DNA from: Piper betle
Lineage: Eukaryota; Streptophyta; Magnoliopsida; Piperales; Piperaceae
Length of the DNA: 64,000 nucleotides
NCBI GenBank assembly: GCA_033002965.1
Contig: JAURVB010013150.1
Span: 62,001-126,000 of the forward strand
Reading direction: 5' to 3'
Below the pieces are notes generated by a model. The model did not search any database and was not told where the DNA came from. It saw only the letters and a list, made by a program, of their open reading frames with translations. Numbering within the stretch: the stretch's first letter is position 1; each line of letters begins with the position of its first letter. Positions 34,257 through 45,836 of this stretch are shown in pieces. Made by a program: the position numbers and the translations under genes.

Positions 34257-34284
34257 ATAAAATTATACTAATGTATAATTTTAT
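34257..34284. repeat. 28-nt LTR palindrome (gag-only element, 5')
   Basis: Same 12-bp arms as in H1 with loop TAAT. The 3' LTR copy is at 37122-37149. Confidence 0.88.
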
Positions 34285-34338
34285 GCCCTCATTCAGATTA
34301 GGGTTCACCGGTCATAGTCAGACGAAATCACAAGTCAG

Positions 34339-35067
34339 GTACGTATAATAGGTAGAACATCGTATTTTCCTTATTGGTAGCCTTGGTCGGCCTGAGCCCA
34401 GATTCGACCACCATGCACCGAGTGCAACCGGGGTCAAATAATTGACTCAGTCCGACACAGGGTCGTATTATGTGCGTAAATTGTGTAATGCATCGACATC
34501 ATTTTGGAGTAGTGATAGCCGCCCCATAAAAAGGCTACGGCCGGGGTGAGCGAGGCACATCGATTCCTCCATCGCATTAGAGTGCAGTGATAGCCTCCCC
34601 ATAAAAAGGCTACGGCCGGGGTGTGTGAGGCACTGGCACTAGAATTGGTAGTGAGAGCTTCCCCACAAACGGGGCATAGCATTCACCTGAGTGCAATGAT
34701 AGCCTCCCCATAAAAAGGCTACGGCCGGGGTGTGCGAGGCACTGACACTAGAATTGGTAGTGAGAGCTTCCCCACAAACGAGGCGTAGCAATCACCTGAG
34801 TGCAGTGATAGCTTCCACACAAAGAGGCTACGGCCGGGGTGTGCGAGGCACTGGCACTGGAGACGGTAGTGGTAGCCTCCCCACAAAAGGGCTACGGCCG
34901 GGGTGTGCAGATCACAGCGGATACCTCCTCCGCATTGTTTCGGAGTATAGCGGAATCGCTCCAACGCATATTAAAATAAACATAAGGAAATAGTGGAATG
35001 TACTTGATTTGTTTTATCTATTATACTACTTAGTGTTGTAATCACTAACGCGGAATTGCCTCCGCAG
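34339..35067 (+). other. Putative LTR leader intron (gag-only element, 5' LTR)
   Basis: A 729-nt segment from AGTCAG|GTACGTATAAT to CCTCCGCAG|GTGTG with CTAAC at 35045-35049. The 3' LTR copy is 37204-37931 with both sites intact. It holds the hairpin array at 34510-34905. Splicing would join the LTR leader to the PBS and gag side; this has not been shown. Confidence 0.42.
34510..34905 (+). repeat. Hairpin repeat array (gag-only element, 5' LTR)
   Basis: Five units; every one has an intact GGCTACGGCC tip followed by GGGG. The 3' LTR array (37376-37770) has tips altered to GGCTACGGCT and GGCTACGGTC in two units. Confidence 0.85.
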
Positions 35068-35298
35068 GTGTGCAGATACGGTAGGTGATTGACAACCGGG
35101 GCATGGAGCAAAAAAATATGAGGACTCCATTTATTATTTATTTGAGAAATAAGTGTGGCTACTGGAAAACGGTCTAAGACTGTGGGATCTTTATATATGT
35201 TTTTGTTAAATAAAAATGTTAGACATATTTGCTTAATTGTGAGTAACACCTGGCCAGCTAGGCCCACAATGTTGTGAAAAATGGCGGGTCGTTACAGG

Positions 35299-35311
35299 TG
35301 GTATCAGAGCC
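35299..35311 (+). promoter_or_regulatory. Primer binding site, gag-only element
   Basis: TGGTATCAGAGCC, a perfect initiator Met-tRNA match, starting 2 nt after the LTR end. Confidence 0.95.
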
Positions 35312-35477
35312 TGGTTTCCCAAAAGCTCACATCTTATGACTCAAGTACCTTGTTGAAGAGTCCAATATTTATCTTTCTCCAATGGGGTATGTCATTAGGG
35401 AATTAGTGGACTCACTAACAAACCGAAGTAATCATTGAAAAAAAAATTGTAATCAACCATAACGGAATAAATTTTAG

Positions 35478-36492
35478 ATGGCAGGCACCCGAAGGAAGTC
35501 GAGCCAAGCTGCACAGTCGGACACGAACGTAGAGAGTGTGTTAAGCCAAATTTTGACGGCCATACAGAGACTTGCACAGGCTTCAGATAATACCAGTTCT
35601 GTGATTCAGAACATAGCGTAGTGATTACCGGGATTGGTAACAGGGAATGGAGCTCCAAATTCGGCTGCGGGTCCTAGTAGTGTCCCAAATGGGGATCAAG
35701 GGAGCGCCCAAGAGCGGGTAGGGATAGCTAACCCGGGTGAGCGAGGGAACTTCCAAACCCAGTGCCACCGTAGTCCGACAAGTGGTACTGCCAGTTGGGG
35801 ATGACAGTGATCGATACACTGTAGAGAAATTCCGGAGGAACGGAGCTGAGGTATTCATTGGTGGGACTGATCCAATGAAGGCGGAGAGCTGGTTGGACAT
35901 TACTGAGAAAGCATTTAGAGCTCTCTCGTGCCTCATCGCCATCAGGTGAGGTTGGCGACATGCATGCTTCAGGAGGAAGCATCCTATTGGTGGAAATCCA
36001 TGGAGAAGATTGTGTTCCATCAACGGGAGATTTCGTCCATTCCTTGGGCGGAATTTGTAATAGCTTTCAATGGACAATATTTTCCTGAGTCTGTTGTCCA
36101 GAAGAAAGCACTGGAATTTGCCACTCTAACTCAGAGATATGATTCAGTCCGAGAGTATGCAAAAAATTTCTTGCAATTGGAGAGATTTGCAGCTGAGAAT
36201 CTAGCAACTGCCTGGGCCAGAGCAGACAAATTTTTCTGGGGGTTGAAGCCCGAATTGAGGAGTAGGGTTGCTACGGCGCCAAGAGGCACTATAACCGAAG
36301 TGATTGAGGCAGCCACTACTCATGAGTTGGTGTACGACTATGTCCGTGCACAGAAACAGGGGAAGGCTACTATGCAACATAAGAATGCCAACTAGGGTAG
36401 TAGCAAAAACAGGTCTGCAGAACACCAGCAGCAGAACTATCAACGGAATGTCTATGGGAACCGCAAAAGGAAGTTTCAGGAGATTCCGTATC
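35478..36492 (+). pseudogene. gag: gag remnant of gag-only element
   Basis: Starts MAGTRRKSSQAAQSD at 35478. The frame meets TAG at 35619, shifts, continues at 35737-35949 (YTVEKFRRNGAEVFIGG, SWLDITEKAFRAL), shifts back by a 1-bp deletion near 35940 and runs 35928-36395 (ATCMLQEEASYWWKSMEK, WAEFVIAFNGQYF, YDSVREYAKNFLQLERF, FFWGLKPELRSRV). TAG at 36393 replaces a Gln codon; in-frame residues continue to about 36490. This gives the gag part that is deleted in the Tekay-like element. The zinc knuckle and pol are missing. Confidence 0.88.
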
Positions 36493-36543
36493 ATTTTGCT
36501 GTTATAATATTTTGGGGACGAAATATTTCTAAGTTGGGGAGAT

Positions 36544-38161
36544 TGTAAAAACCATGAAAATTATTACAAGACTCGAACCTAAATATTATGAAATAAATAT
36601 AGATGAACCAAGATGGTTGGTTATCAAGTCGACCGGTCATGGTTCGACTTAAGGTCACCTAGAAAATACCTATTCATGAATGGATGATGGGGTGTGAGAA
36701 TTTAATGAAGGGGTCGTTGAACCTAGGAAATACCAATGGATGATGGGGTATGAGAATTTAATGGAGGGAATCGTTGAAGTGTATATATATGTAGGAGGAG
36801 GGAGTATTTCATCCCTCATCTCCATCCCAGGCGACCTCCCCATTACTGTGTGAGTATTTCATCCCTCATCTTATTTGTTTCCATTAGGATTCTTGCATGC
36901 AAGGTTTGTTGAAGACGCCCTGCCAAGTTGCTAGATCTCCAGCGTCTTATGCATGGGGTTCTTATCAATTGCTTAGTTGTTTTGTAAATGGACATGTTAA
37001 TAATTAATTATCATTAGAATTGCTGAAAATTTAATAAAGAATGAAGACTAACATGAACTAATTACATCATTTAAAATTGATAGTATATTAGTCATGTGAG
37101 TTGCATGTAGGTTCATGCAAAATAAAATTATACTAATGTATAATTTTATGCCCTCATTCAGATTAGGGTTCACGGGTCACATTCAAACAAAATCACAAGT
37201 CAGGTACGTATAATAGGTAGAACATCGTATTTTCCTTATTGGTAGCCTTGGTCGGCTTGAGCCCAGATTCGACCACCATGCACCGAGTGCAACCAGGGTC
37301 AAAGAATTGACTCAGTCCGACACAGGGTCATATTATGTGCGTAAATTGTGTAATGCATCGACATCGTTTTGGAGTAGTGATAGCCGCTCCATAAAAAGGC
37401 TACGGCCGGGGTGAGTGAGGCACAACGATTCCTCCATCGCATTGGAGTGCAGTGGTAGCCTCCCCATAAAAAGGCTACGGCCGGGGTGTGTGAGGCACTG
37501 GCACTAGAATTGGCAGTGAGAGCTTCCCCACAAACGGGGCATAGCATTCACCTGAGTGCAGTGATAGCCTCCCCATAAAAAGGCTACGGCTGTGGTGTAC
37601 GAGGCACTGACACTAGAATTGGTAGTGAGAGCTTCCCCACAAACGGAGCGTAGCAATCACCAGAGTGCAGTGAGAGCTTCCGCACAAAAAGGCTACGGTC
37701 GGGTGTGCGAGGCACTGGCACTGGAGACGGTAGTGGTAGCCTCCCCACAAAAGGGCTACGGCCGGGGTGTGCGGATCACTGCAGATACCTCCTCCGCATT
37801 GTTTTGGAGTATAGCGGAATCGCTCCACCGCATATTAAAATAATCATAAGGAAATAGTGGAATGTACTTGATTTGTTTTATCTATTATACTACTTAGTGT
37901 TGTAATCACTAACGCAGAATTGCCTCCGCAGGTGTGCAGATACGGTAGGTGATTGACAACCGGGGCATGGAGCAAAATAAATATGTGGACTCCTTTTATT
38001 ATTTATTTGAGAAATAAGTGTGGCTACTGGGAAACGGTCTAAGACTGTGGGATCTTTATATATGTTTTTGTTAAATAAAAATGTTAGACATATTTGCTTA
38101 ATTGTGAGTAACACCTGGCCAGCCAAGCCCACAATGTTGTGAAAAATGGCGGGTCGTTACA
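36544..38161 (+). repeat. 3' LTR of gag-only element (1618 bp)
   Basis: Starts TGTAAAAACCATG after AAGTTGGGGAGAT (PPT 36530-36543) and ends GGGTCGTTACA. It closely matches the 5' LTR apart from one fewer 57-bp unit, which points to a fairly recent insertion. Confidence 0.92.
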
Positions 38162-39126
38162 AGTCTAGGAGAATTATGGAGGTAAGGAGAGGGATTAGGA
38201 TATACTAGTACCAGAAAATAAAATGAGAAAATGTCGAGAGAGGCATCAGCAGCAACAGAACATTCAGTTCGGGATGCTACTAGGTTGCAGCCCAATGGCT
38301 CCTCGGTAGGTGCCCTTTAGAGAGTTCACAAGAAGTATATGAATGTTTTCCTTCATATGAGAGTTTGCTCGTATAGCCTGTTTGGTGTGTAATTATATTT
38401 TTGGACCAGTAACACTCATTACGGAAGTGTTTTTATAATATATGTAGGTGATGATCATGAGTAGGACGAGCCAGCCTGGATGGAAGAGCAGTGACGTCTC
38501 TTGCATACACACTTATCAGAAGATAGCATGTTTAATATTTGACGAAGATGTAATGAAATGCTATACATGATGATGTGGTGTGATATGATGTATGTTGCTA
38601 ACAATGACATGTTAATAAATATGTTTACACATCGAATAAAACCAACAAGTAAGTCAAGGCCCAGAATTAATGAGAAACGTGAATAGAATGCATAGATGGG
38701 TCAAGACCTAGTTAGGTAAGATGAAGGTAAATCAGCAGTTGAGTCGAAACTCAATACAGAAATAAATTACATAGTTGAATGAATTTATTGTGTGAACAAT
38801 TTATTAATTATTTACATACATATACACGTTGATTTAACAAGGTGGCCCTTAATTGTACTTTTACGGAAAACTCAATTAGTCTTATTTTATGAATTTTATT
38901 GATATTTTTATCGTAATTATTTGGTATGTAAATTGGTTGACATGTCATCCATGTAGTAGCATGTTAGGTTTATTTTTGTGCATTCATCCATGCATAGTGG
39001 TAGACATCTTCGTTCTCGAGACGCCGACAGTAGATCTGCAGGGTTGGGTTTGGGTTAGCTAACCTAACTTGGTCCCATAGCATTTTGGTTCGGTTCCTGA
39101 GCATTAGCTGGATTTGGGATGTTACA

Positions 39127-40560
39127 CTTGATCCATGCACCTAGGTCACCCACCGCTAGGGAACCTCACCTACATATAATATAAGTCACGTCAATAATCA
39201 AATAAATTTGATTACCTGTCTGAATAACTACCAGTAAAATAGCAAGTTGGCAAATTGGTATTCCAATATCCATGAGAACTTAGGAAACTTATAAATTTCC
39301 TCACATTGAGTGGTAAGCAAACATAGCAAAACGAGTGCCGGTATGCGCACGGCTAATATTCATATTTATACATACAACTATGGCCTCACATCCTACATAT
39401 TACACCCACCACGGTACTTGAGTAGCCACAAGAATGGTTTAGAAACTGTCATAAATTCAAGAAATGTACTTTGTTACGCAGTGCCCTCATACTCCACACT
39501 ACCTTAGGGTTTGAAGGACTACTAGTGTGGTCCATGCATCCCGTACACTCTCTTACTCGTAAAAGCAGTAAACTCTCATATTTATACATATAGGTTTAGT
39601 AGAGGATTTAATATTTGTTTTCTAGATCTTTTCGTTCAAAAACCATCAATGGGTCTCAACCTTTAAGTTTTATTAAACATGTGTAGAAAACACGGCTAAA
39701 TAGCCTGACGTGGGAGGGATCTGATAAAACACAGCTGATGAAGTCCTACGCTTAGAAAAAGGTCAAATTTGACACTCAGCGAATTAAGCGAAGATCAAGC
39801 AAAAGGAGAGTCCTATGGACCTAGATGAGTAGAGCTTTGTATTCTAGTCAATGAGCTCACCTACGATACCTAGCACGGAGATGGAACCAAATAAGTATCG
39901 GGTCACATCCGCATGCAACAAACTAAGAATTGTGCAAATTTAACATAAGAGTGAGAAGATATGATTTTTATGTTGAGACAATATAGATGTCCATTATAAA
40001 AAGCATACCTATTCATTTACATGGGAAAATAAGATACATGAGTACTCAAAATGCTCCTAAAGGGTATATATACTTGCTAAAAATGTCATAAAAATAAACA
40101 AATACAAAAATGCAAGCCAAAAGCATCAAACAATGAGAAACAACGACAGCTTAAACCTTAAACCTCAAAGCCTACTACCCAGAATGGTAGAAACGTGGAG
40201 GAGGTGATTGGAGCTCTAAGGAGGATGAAGAAGGCCAAGGAGAGAAGAAGAAGATTGTTGGAGGTGAAGAGGGAAGGAGAAATGGTGGAAAGGTTAGGGA
40301 AGGGATGAGTTTTATAGAGAAAGGGTTGTTGGCTTGGTGATATCATAGGTTTGAGTGTCATACCTAAAGATGTATAGGTTAGATAAAGATATATGGGTTC
40401 GCGTGGTGATGTCATAGGTATGTGTACCATACCTAAAGAGATATGGGTTAGAATAGATAAGAAAGTAAGGGTTGGGTTAGCTAAAGACTTATGGGGTTGT
40501 GTTAGCCCAAAACCCAAAAACATAAGGTTTTCGCACTAAAGTGATTGGGCCCACCCCAGG
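39127..40560 (-). mobile_element. Family D LTR (reverse), middle piece
   Basis: The left part (39150-39800) is similar to the reverse C LTR at 25740-26450, for example 'ctcacattgagtggtaagcaaacat' and 'gagtcctatggacct'. The right part is different. Reading in reverse, a TATA box (CTATAAA, reverse of 40311-40317) is followed by a pyrimidine-rich leader, the usual LTR promoter layout. Two imperfect copies of 'gtgatgtcataggt' and its neighbour lie at 40335-40450. No ORF is credible. Confidence 0.65.
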
Positions 40561-43500
40561 TATAAAACCCAGCTTTGGGTTAGGATTTTACCCACGTGTA
40601 GGTTGCCTAGTTCGGGCCAGCCTTGAGTCGGTTCAAGCAAGTTCGAGCCAGGCTAATTTTAAAAATATGAGTATGGGACCCAGATGGCCATATGAGCATG
40701 TAATGGTGACTCAGTATGCCCGACATGTAGATGATAGCTTGAGTTAGGTTACAGCAGAACGTGAGTTATTAGTGTATATGCGAGGTATACATGTGATTTT
40801 TATGAGTTAGCCAGGGTTTTAGGCCTAGATCTGGGCCGTTGCAGCGTTTAGTATCTGTTTGGGATTTTCAGGGTATTTCATGTTTATGCAGCATATGGAT
40901 TTTGGATCACTAGATTGTGCCCATGTCGGCCCAGTTTGATTGAGTTCGGGGTTTGAGGCCCATTTAGCCTTCTTGCCTCAATTCTTGCCTATAGAGTCAC
41001 TTTGAGGACTCGACTCAGCTTTGACTTTGGACGGTCTCGATCCAAGCTTGCCGTCCATATGTATATTGCACTAGTCGTCGAACGTTCAGATCATGCCATC
41101 TGAGAAAATCTGAGCCGTCAACGATCTAGGCCCTAGCTTCACCATGTTCTTTTTCTGAGATTTCCCATGATTTTGAGCTTTACACCCATAGTGTTGTCGC
41201 CACTTCAGCTTGACATCGGTGAGTCTTTGCCTCACATGGGCAACCGGACTAGCACCCCCAAGATTGCCTAGTGATCGGCTTTCCATTCGTGCCGGTCGCA
41301 ACCACCGGTGCTGCCATAGTCGCCGCCGGTGAGGGAGTTTATGAAGCGGTTCCTGCCGCTGCCACCACTGTTGTTCGGGCCATTTTCCGGTGCCAGGGAA
41401 CCACCTTCGGCCGATCTAGTCAACCACACAACTTCATCTTACCGAGATCTCCATTTTGAGACCACCCACAACCACCGTTGTGGCCATGATCACCACCGGC
41501 GAGCCCGCCGCACTAGTGGCAATTCCACCTTCTTTCTCCTCTGATCGTCACTGCCAGTAACCTCCACCTTGATGCCTTCTGTCGATCCCGACTGGTGGTG
41601 ACCTCAGTATCTCCACCGTTGGCATTTTCCAGTGATGGGCACCGGCAGCCCCATCCGGCCCATTTGCCTGTGCTTGAGTCCACTTGCCTACGTTCGAGTC
41701 CACCTGATCGTGCCTGAGTCTGCCAGTCCGAGCCCGTAACTGTATCCATCAGTCTAGACTAGCCCAGCCAACCTAGCCCAACACTTTATTTAACCCAAAC
41801 CAGTTGACTCTGCCCAACTCAATTCGGTTCAGTCCCATTCAGCTAAATTTTAGCCCCTTTTCGTTTGTTTCTCGACCGATTTCGGTAATTCGAGACTCTT
41901 TAGATTAGTTTGCATGAATATTCACATTATTTAGACTGTTTTGATGTTAAGAATATTTTGCTTTTTTTATTTAAGTATTTTATTTATTTATTTATTTATT
42001 CATGATTATTTATTTCTTGTTATTTATATATTTGTTGACTAGGATAAATGATTATATGACTGATTATTGTTATTGATAATATATTTATTTATAGATATTA
42101 TTTTTATTCATGTTTATCTTATTTAATTCAATTCATTAATTGACTATTAATTATTTCTTACTTGTGTTATTATTTATACATATTTAGTCGTATGTTCGTA
42201 TATTCGATATTTATATTAATATTCTTCGTGATAAATTAATATTAGTTATTTATTTATTTATTATTTATTATTAATAATGATATATTTACTTATTAATATT
42301 AGTCTTATTAATGTTACTAAATTATATTTATTTATTCATTTATTTATCTATCTGTTTGTTCGTGTGTATGTTATTATTTATTTGTATTTAATTATGTATT
42401 CTTGTATTTTATATCTATGATATTAATAATATTCATGATTAATTAGTATTAACTATTTATTTATTTATTGAATTATTATATATATATATATATTTATTTA
42501 TTTATATGTTTACTAACACGAGTATATATTAATATTTACTCGTGTTTACCCGTATATTTATATAGTATAATTATATTATTATTTTATGATCAGAGTATAA
42601 TTTATGTTCATATATTTATTATTCATCTAATTTCTATGCATGCATTTCTTTGTTTAGTTATTAATTAATTAATTATTATTATTATTATTATGTCTCAATT
42701 TGTGTGCAACGTGTTTAGTTATGAGCTTGTTAACATCATTTTCTTTATTCAGATGTATTAATGATATAAGCACATACCACGAGCATGCATCATATAGAGA
42801 CATCGGTATTTTACTTAGCAATGGGTTTTGATGTAGGTTACGGAGTCCGAGCTCACCACAGATTTGTGGATACGCTTGGAGCTTGGTCCATATGTCCGTA
42901 GGACTCTCCCTTTTGCTCGATCTCTGCTTGACTCTGTACGTGTTGAGTTTAATCGTGTTTTAGACGTACGATGGCATCAGCGGTGTTTTATCGAATCCCT
43001 CTGATGGTGGGCCATTTAGTCGTATTTTCTACACATGTTTAATAAAACTACAAGGATGAGATCCCATGTTGGTTTTCGAACTAATACTTCAGAAATATAT
43101 GATAGAAACCTCTTCTCTAAACCTATTATATAAGTATGCGCATTTTTAAGGATTTCACGAATAAGAGAGTGAGCAGTATGGAGATATATATGAACTACAA
43201 TAGTACTCCTTCAAACCCTTAGGTAGTGTGGTGTATGAGGGTACTGTGTAACGTAGCACATTTTTGGAATTTGTGGCACTAACTTAACCATTCCTTTTGC
43301 CACTCAACTACCGTAGCAGGTGTAATATAGAGGATGTGAGGGCGTAAACATTGTATATTTGAATATGAATATTAGCCATAGATGTGAGCAGGCACTTGTT
43401 TAAATATGTTTGTTTACCACCCAGTGTGAGGTAATTCTGAAGTTTCATAAGTTTCTGTAGGTAGTAGAATACTTATTTGCTAGTTTGCACTAGTTATTTT

Positions 43501-43818
43501 GGGACCAGTAACATTCGTTACTGACATTTTTCATATAATATATGTAGGTCTTGTAAATCCTAAGTTGACTTTGATGGGAGGACAAATAAACGCTACACAC
43601 ACTTGACGTTAGCGGAATTATTTTCTTTCTTATTTTTATTTATATTCGATGTGTTTTGAAGCATATTTAATAATGTCTTCTATTCTCATGACACCAAGAG
43701 GATTGTTTCCATCTATTTTATCGATCGAGTCTTACCGACTAATAACTTTAAACATGACTCGACTCAATCACAACATTTCTGATTTGGTTCTTAGGTGAAT
43801 CGAAATTGGGGTGTTACA
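40561..43818 (+). repeat. 5' LTR of C4 (3258 bp)
   Basis: The most complete forward C LTR here, ending AATTGGGGTGTTACA. It includes a GC-rich block at 41260-41740, long TTTA/TTAT tracts at 41940-42480, (AT)n near 42477-42493 and (ATT)n at 42674-42690. It starts with a foldable end (AAAACCC and GGATTTTAC). Confidence 0.88.
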
Positions 43819-44393
43819 AGTTGGTATCAAAGCCATGTCTTGGTCGATTGAGATGAAAGACTTTTGTTTTGAGCCAAGTATGTGAAACTATCCTTAGCTA
43901 TGCCGACATGTATTTCTTAGTGTTTCAGATTTTTGCTCAGTCAAATCTGAGCAATGCAAGTTTTAGTGTTTATAGAAATTATAAGATATATATAAGATCA
44001 TGATTTAGTAGACGATGTAAAAGTGTCCACATGCTAAGTTAGATGTGGTTGAGTTGGATGGTGATCGGGAGTACTTAGAACTTTGGCAACTACATTGTAG
44101 CATTTGCCCGTCTTTCGCATGTCATTGGATCAGTCCTTCTTTGGGACATGGTCTATATTGTGAGACGGAGTTAACAAAGAAGACACATGCAGGGAGTTGA
44201 AATATGGAGACACTGATAAAATTAGTTGGTGAATGAGTTGGACCACCATGTGCCTTAAACAAATCCATTAGGCATAGTCCGAGGTCTACATTAGAGAACA
44301 TAGACCTTTAGACAGATTCTTGTAGATGGAGGATGTGACTATACCAACAGATCTACTTAAGCACTTGGAACACTTTGAGCACAGATGAGAGTT

Positions 44394-44633
44394 AGGACAG
44401 ATAAACGCTACACACACTTGAGCTCGGTGAAACTATTGTTTTTTTTACTTTTATTTATATTCGATGTGCTTTGACGAATATTTAACAATGTCTTCCATTC
44501 TCATGACACCAAGAGGAGTATTTCGATATATTTTATCGATCAAGTCTTACCAACTAACAACTTTAAACATGACTCGACTCAATTGTAACATTTTTTATTT
44601 GGTTCTCAAGTGAACGTAAATCGGGGTGTTACA
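44394..44633 (+). repeat. 3' LTR remnant of C4 (240 bp)
   Basis: Matches 43570-43818, the last part of the C LTR, ending TCGGGGTGTTACA. The PPT and about 3 kb of LTR are deleted. Confidence 0.82.
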
Positions 44634-44638
44634 TCAGG

Positions 44639-44950
44639 AATTGCACAGCAAGTCCCAAAGGGGGGTTAAGACAGTTTGAAAGGTTATCAAACTCACGACA
44701 AACACTCAAAAAACATACAAGGGACACGATCCTAGCATCTAACTCTATACGACTCGACTGGACCAAACTTGAAAAGGCCAAGCTGGTAGCATCTAAAAAG
44801 GCTTACCAAGTGCCAAAGGATGTTAAGGCCGAGCAAGCTTACACCATACTATACACAAACAATGGCAAGAAGGGATAGACCCTACTAACCCGATTAGGGT
44901 AACAACCAAACTGACAGTAAACCCTCGAGCGGATGGCTAGTGTTTTACAC
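44639..44950 (-). mobile_element. Family D LTR (reverse), terminal piece
   Basis: Continues D after the C4 target duplication and ends GTGTTTTACA, which in reverse is a TGTAAAACAC LTR start. No ORF. Confidence 0.6.
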
Positions 44951-45266
44951 ATATGCTTCATTAATTTTCAAAACTATGTGTCTGCATCCAGAAGAAAACA
45001 ACAAGGATAATAATCAGTTCAAATCAATTTTTTCTTCATTCAACGACCATTACTTCAAACTAAGTTACTTAAGTTAAATATTGTTACACTCTTAAGGAGC
45101 AAAAACCACGATAAAATCAAGGAAAATACTGTTTAAAACAAAAGGAAAAATAAAACAAAATAAAAAACATCTAAAAAACAATGTGTGAAATCAAAATAAA
45201 ACACTAAGATAAGCAAAATAAAAACACAAAAACCTGGATTTAACTTCATAAAAATAATGAAAACTG

Positions 45267-45302
<36 letters not shown>

Positions 45303-45660
45303 AAAGTACCTATCCCCAAACCGAAAATGATCATTGTACTCAATGATAGAAAAATTATAGCCAAATGAACTAATAACTAAAAGGTCATGATAAGAAACTA
45401 CTTGAGGGCTGAAATAAATATGTAGGCTACAAAACAGTAATGGTGAGGAACATATGGACCATTAGAAATGTACACCCCCCAACCTAAAATGATGTACCTA
45501 CACATAATAAATTTACCAAATATAAACAACCAAACAAGTCAAAACAAATCACTAAATCCATAGGTTAATAGGTTGCCCTCCTAGATGCGCTAAGTTTAAT
45601 GTCTTCAGTAAGAGTTATCAAATATAAATAAAAGTATAAAAGTATAAAAGAAAATAATTG
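44951..45660 (-). mobile_element. Athila-like element remnant, 3' region (reverse)
   Basis: AT-rich and non-coding. Read in reverse it contains 'taggagggcaacctatta' after 'acattaaacttagcgc', and 'ttttaggttggggg', phrases that in plant Athila-type gypsy elements lie between the last ORF and the 3' LTR. No ORF or LTR boundary was found. An (AT)n tract is at 45271-45297. The assignment rests on these short motifs only. Confidence 0.4.
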
Positions 45661-45836
45661 TACTAAGCTCAAGTGTGTGTAGCATTTATCTGTCCTGCCA
45701 CCAAAGCCATCTTAAGATCACAAGACCTACATATATATAATATGAAAAACGTCAATAATGGATGTCACTGGTCCCAAAATAACTAAATATCAAACTAGTG
45801 AATGAGTGATGGCTCACATTTAAAAGAAAATCATTA
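45661..45836 (-). mobile_element. Family C LTR fragment (reverse)
   Basis: About 175 bp matching 25668-25830, e.g. 'gctcaagtgtgtgtagcatt' and 'aatatgaaaaacgtca'. Both ends are truncated. Confidence 0.7.

Larger units (their letters stand above)
33621..35296 (+). repeat. 5' LTR of gag-only element (1676 bp)
   Basis: Starts TGTAAAAACCATG and ends GCGGGTCGTTACA. At 33755-33900 a unit of about 57 bp ('ccaatggatgatggggtgtg') is present three times, against two in the 3' LTR, which explains the length difference. TATA-like TATATATA is at 33917-33924. The upstream half is unrelated to H1, while from about 34200 on it is H-like. Confidence 0.92.
33621..38161 (+). mobile_element. Gag-only Ty3/gypsy element, target duplication AGTCT
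   Basis: 5' LTR 33621-35296, PBS 35299-35311, gag remnant, PPT 36530-36543, 3' LTR 36544-38161. Perfect AGTCT duplications lie at 33616-33620 and 38162-38166. The interior is 1.25 kb: gag joins directly to the 3' end near 36493, so protease and pol are absent. Its gag is a close relative of that in the Tekay-like element and its LTR shares the downstream module with H1 and H2. It needs enzymes from a partner such as an intact relative of the 735-8859 element. Confidence 0.95.
20257..39126 (+). mobile_element. Family B element B3, two LTRs, three nested insertions
   Basis: 5' LTR 20257-25122, interior 25123-32103, 3' LTR 32104-39126. The flanks CCTGA (20252-20256) and CTTGA (39127-39131) differ by one C-to-T change and read as its target duplication. 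Once H2, C3 and the gag-only element are subtracted, each LTR is about 2.4-2.5 kb and the interior only about 0.8 kb. The interior carries two gag fragments and no pol, so B3 was already non-autonomous. It lies in a reverse family D LTR. Confidence 0.88.
32104..39126 (+). repeat. 3' LTR of B3, split by the gag-only element
   Basis: B LTR sequence at 32104-33620 and 38167-39126, ending TTTGGGATGTTACA. The AGTCT duplication marks where the gag-only gypsy element entered. The minisatellite is at 32533-32690. Confidence 0.9.
40561..44633 (+). mobile_element. Family C element C4, forward, inserted in D
   Basis: 5' LTR 40561-43818, PBS TTGGTATCAAAGCC at 43821-43834, interior of about 0.57 kb with no coding motif, and the last 240 bp of a 3' LTR (44394-44633). 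The flanks CCAGG (40556-40560) and TCAGG (44634-44638) differ by one C-to-T change. The first bases read TATAAAACCC in place of TGTAAAACCC. The interior near the PBS matches C3. Confidence 0.85.
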
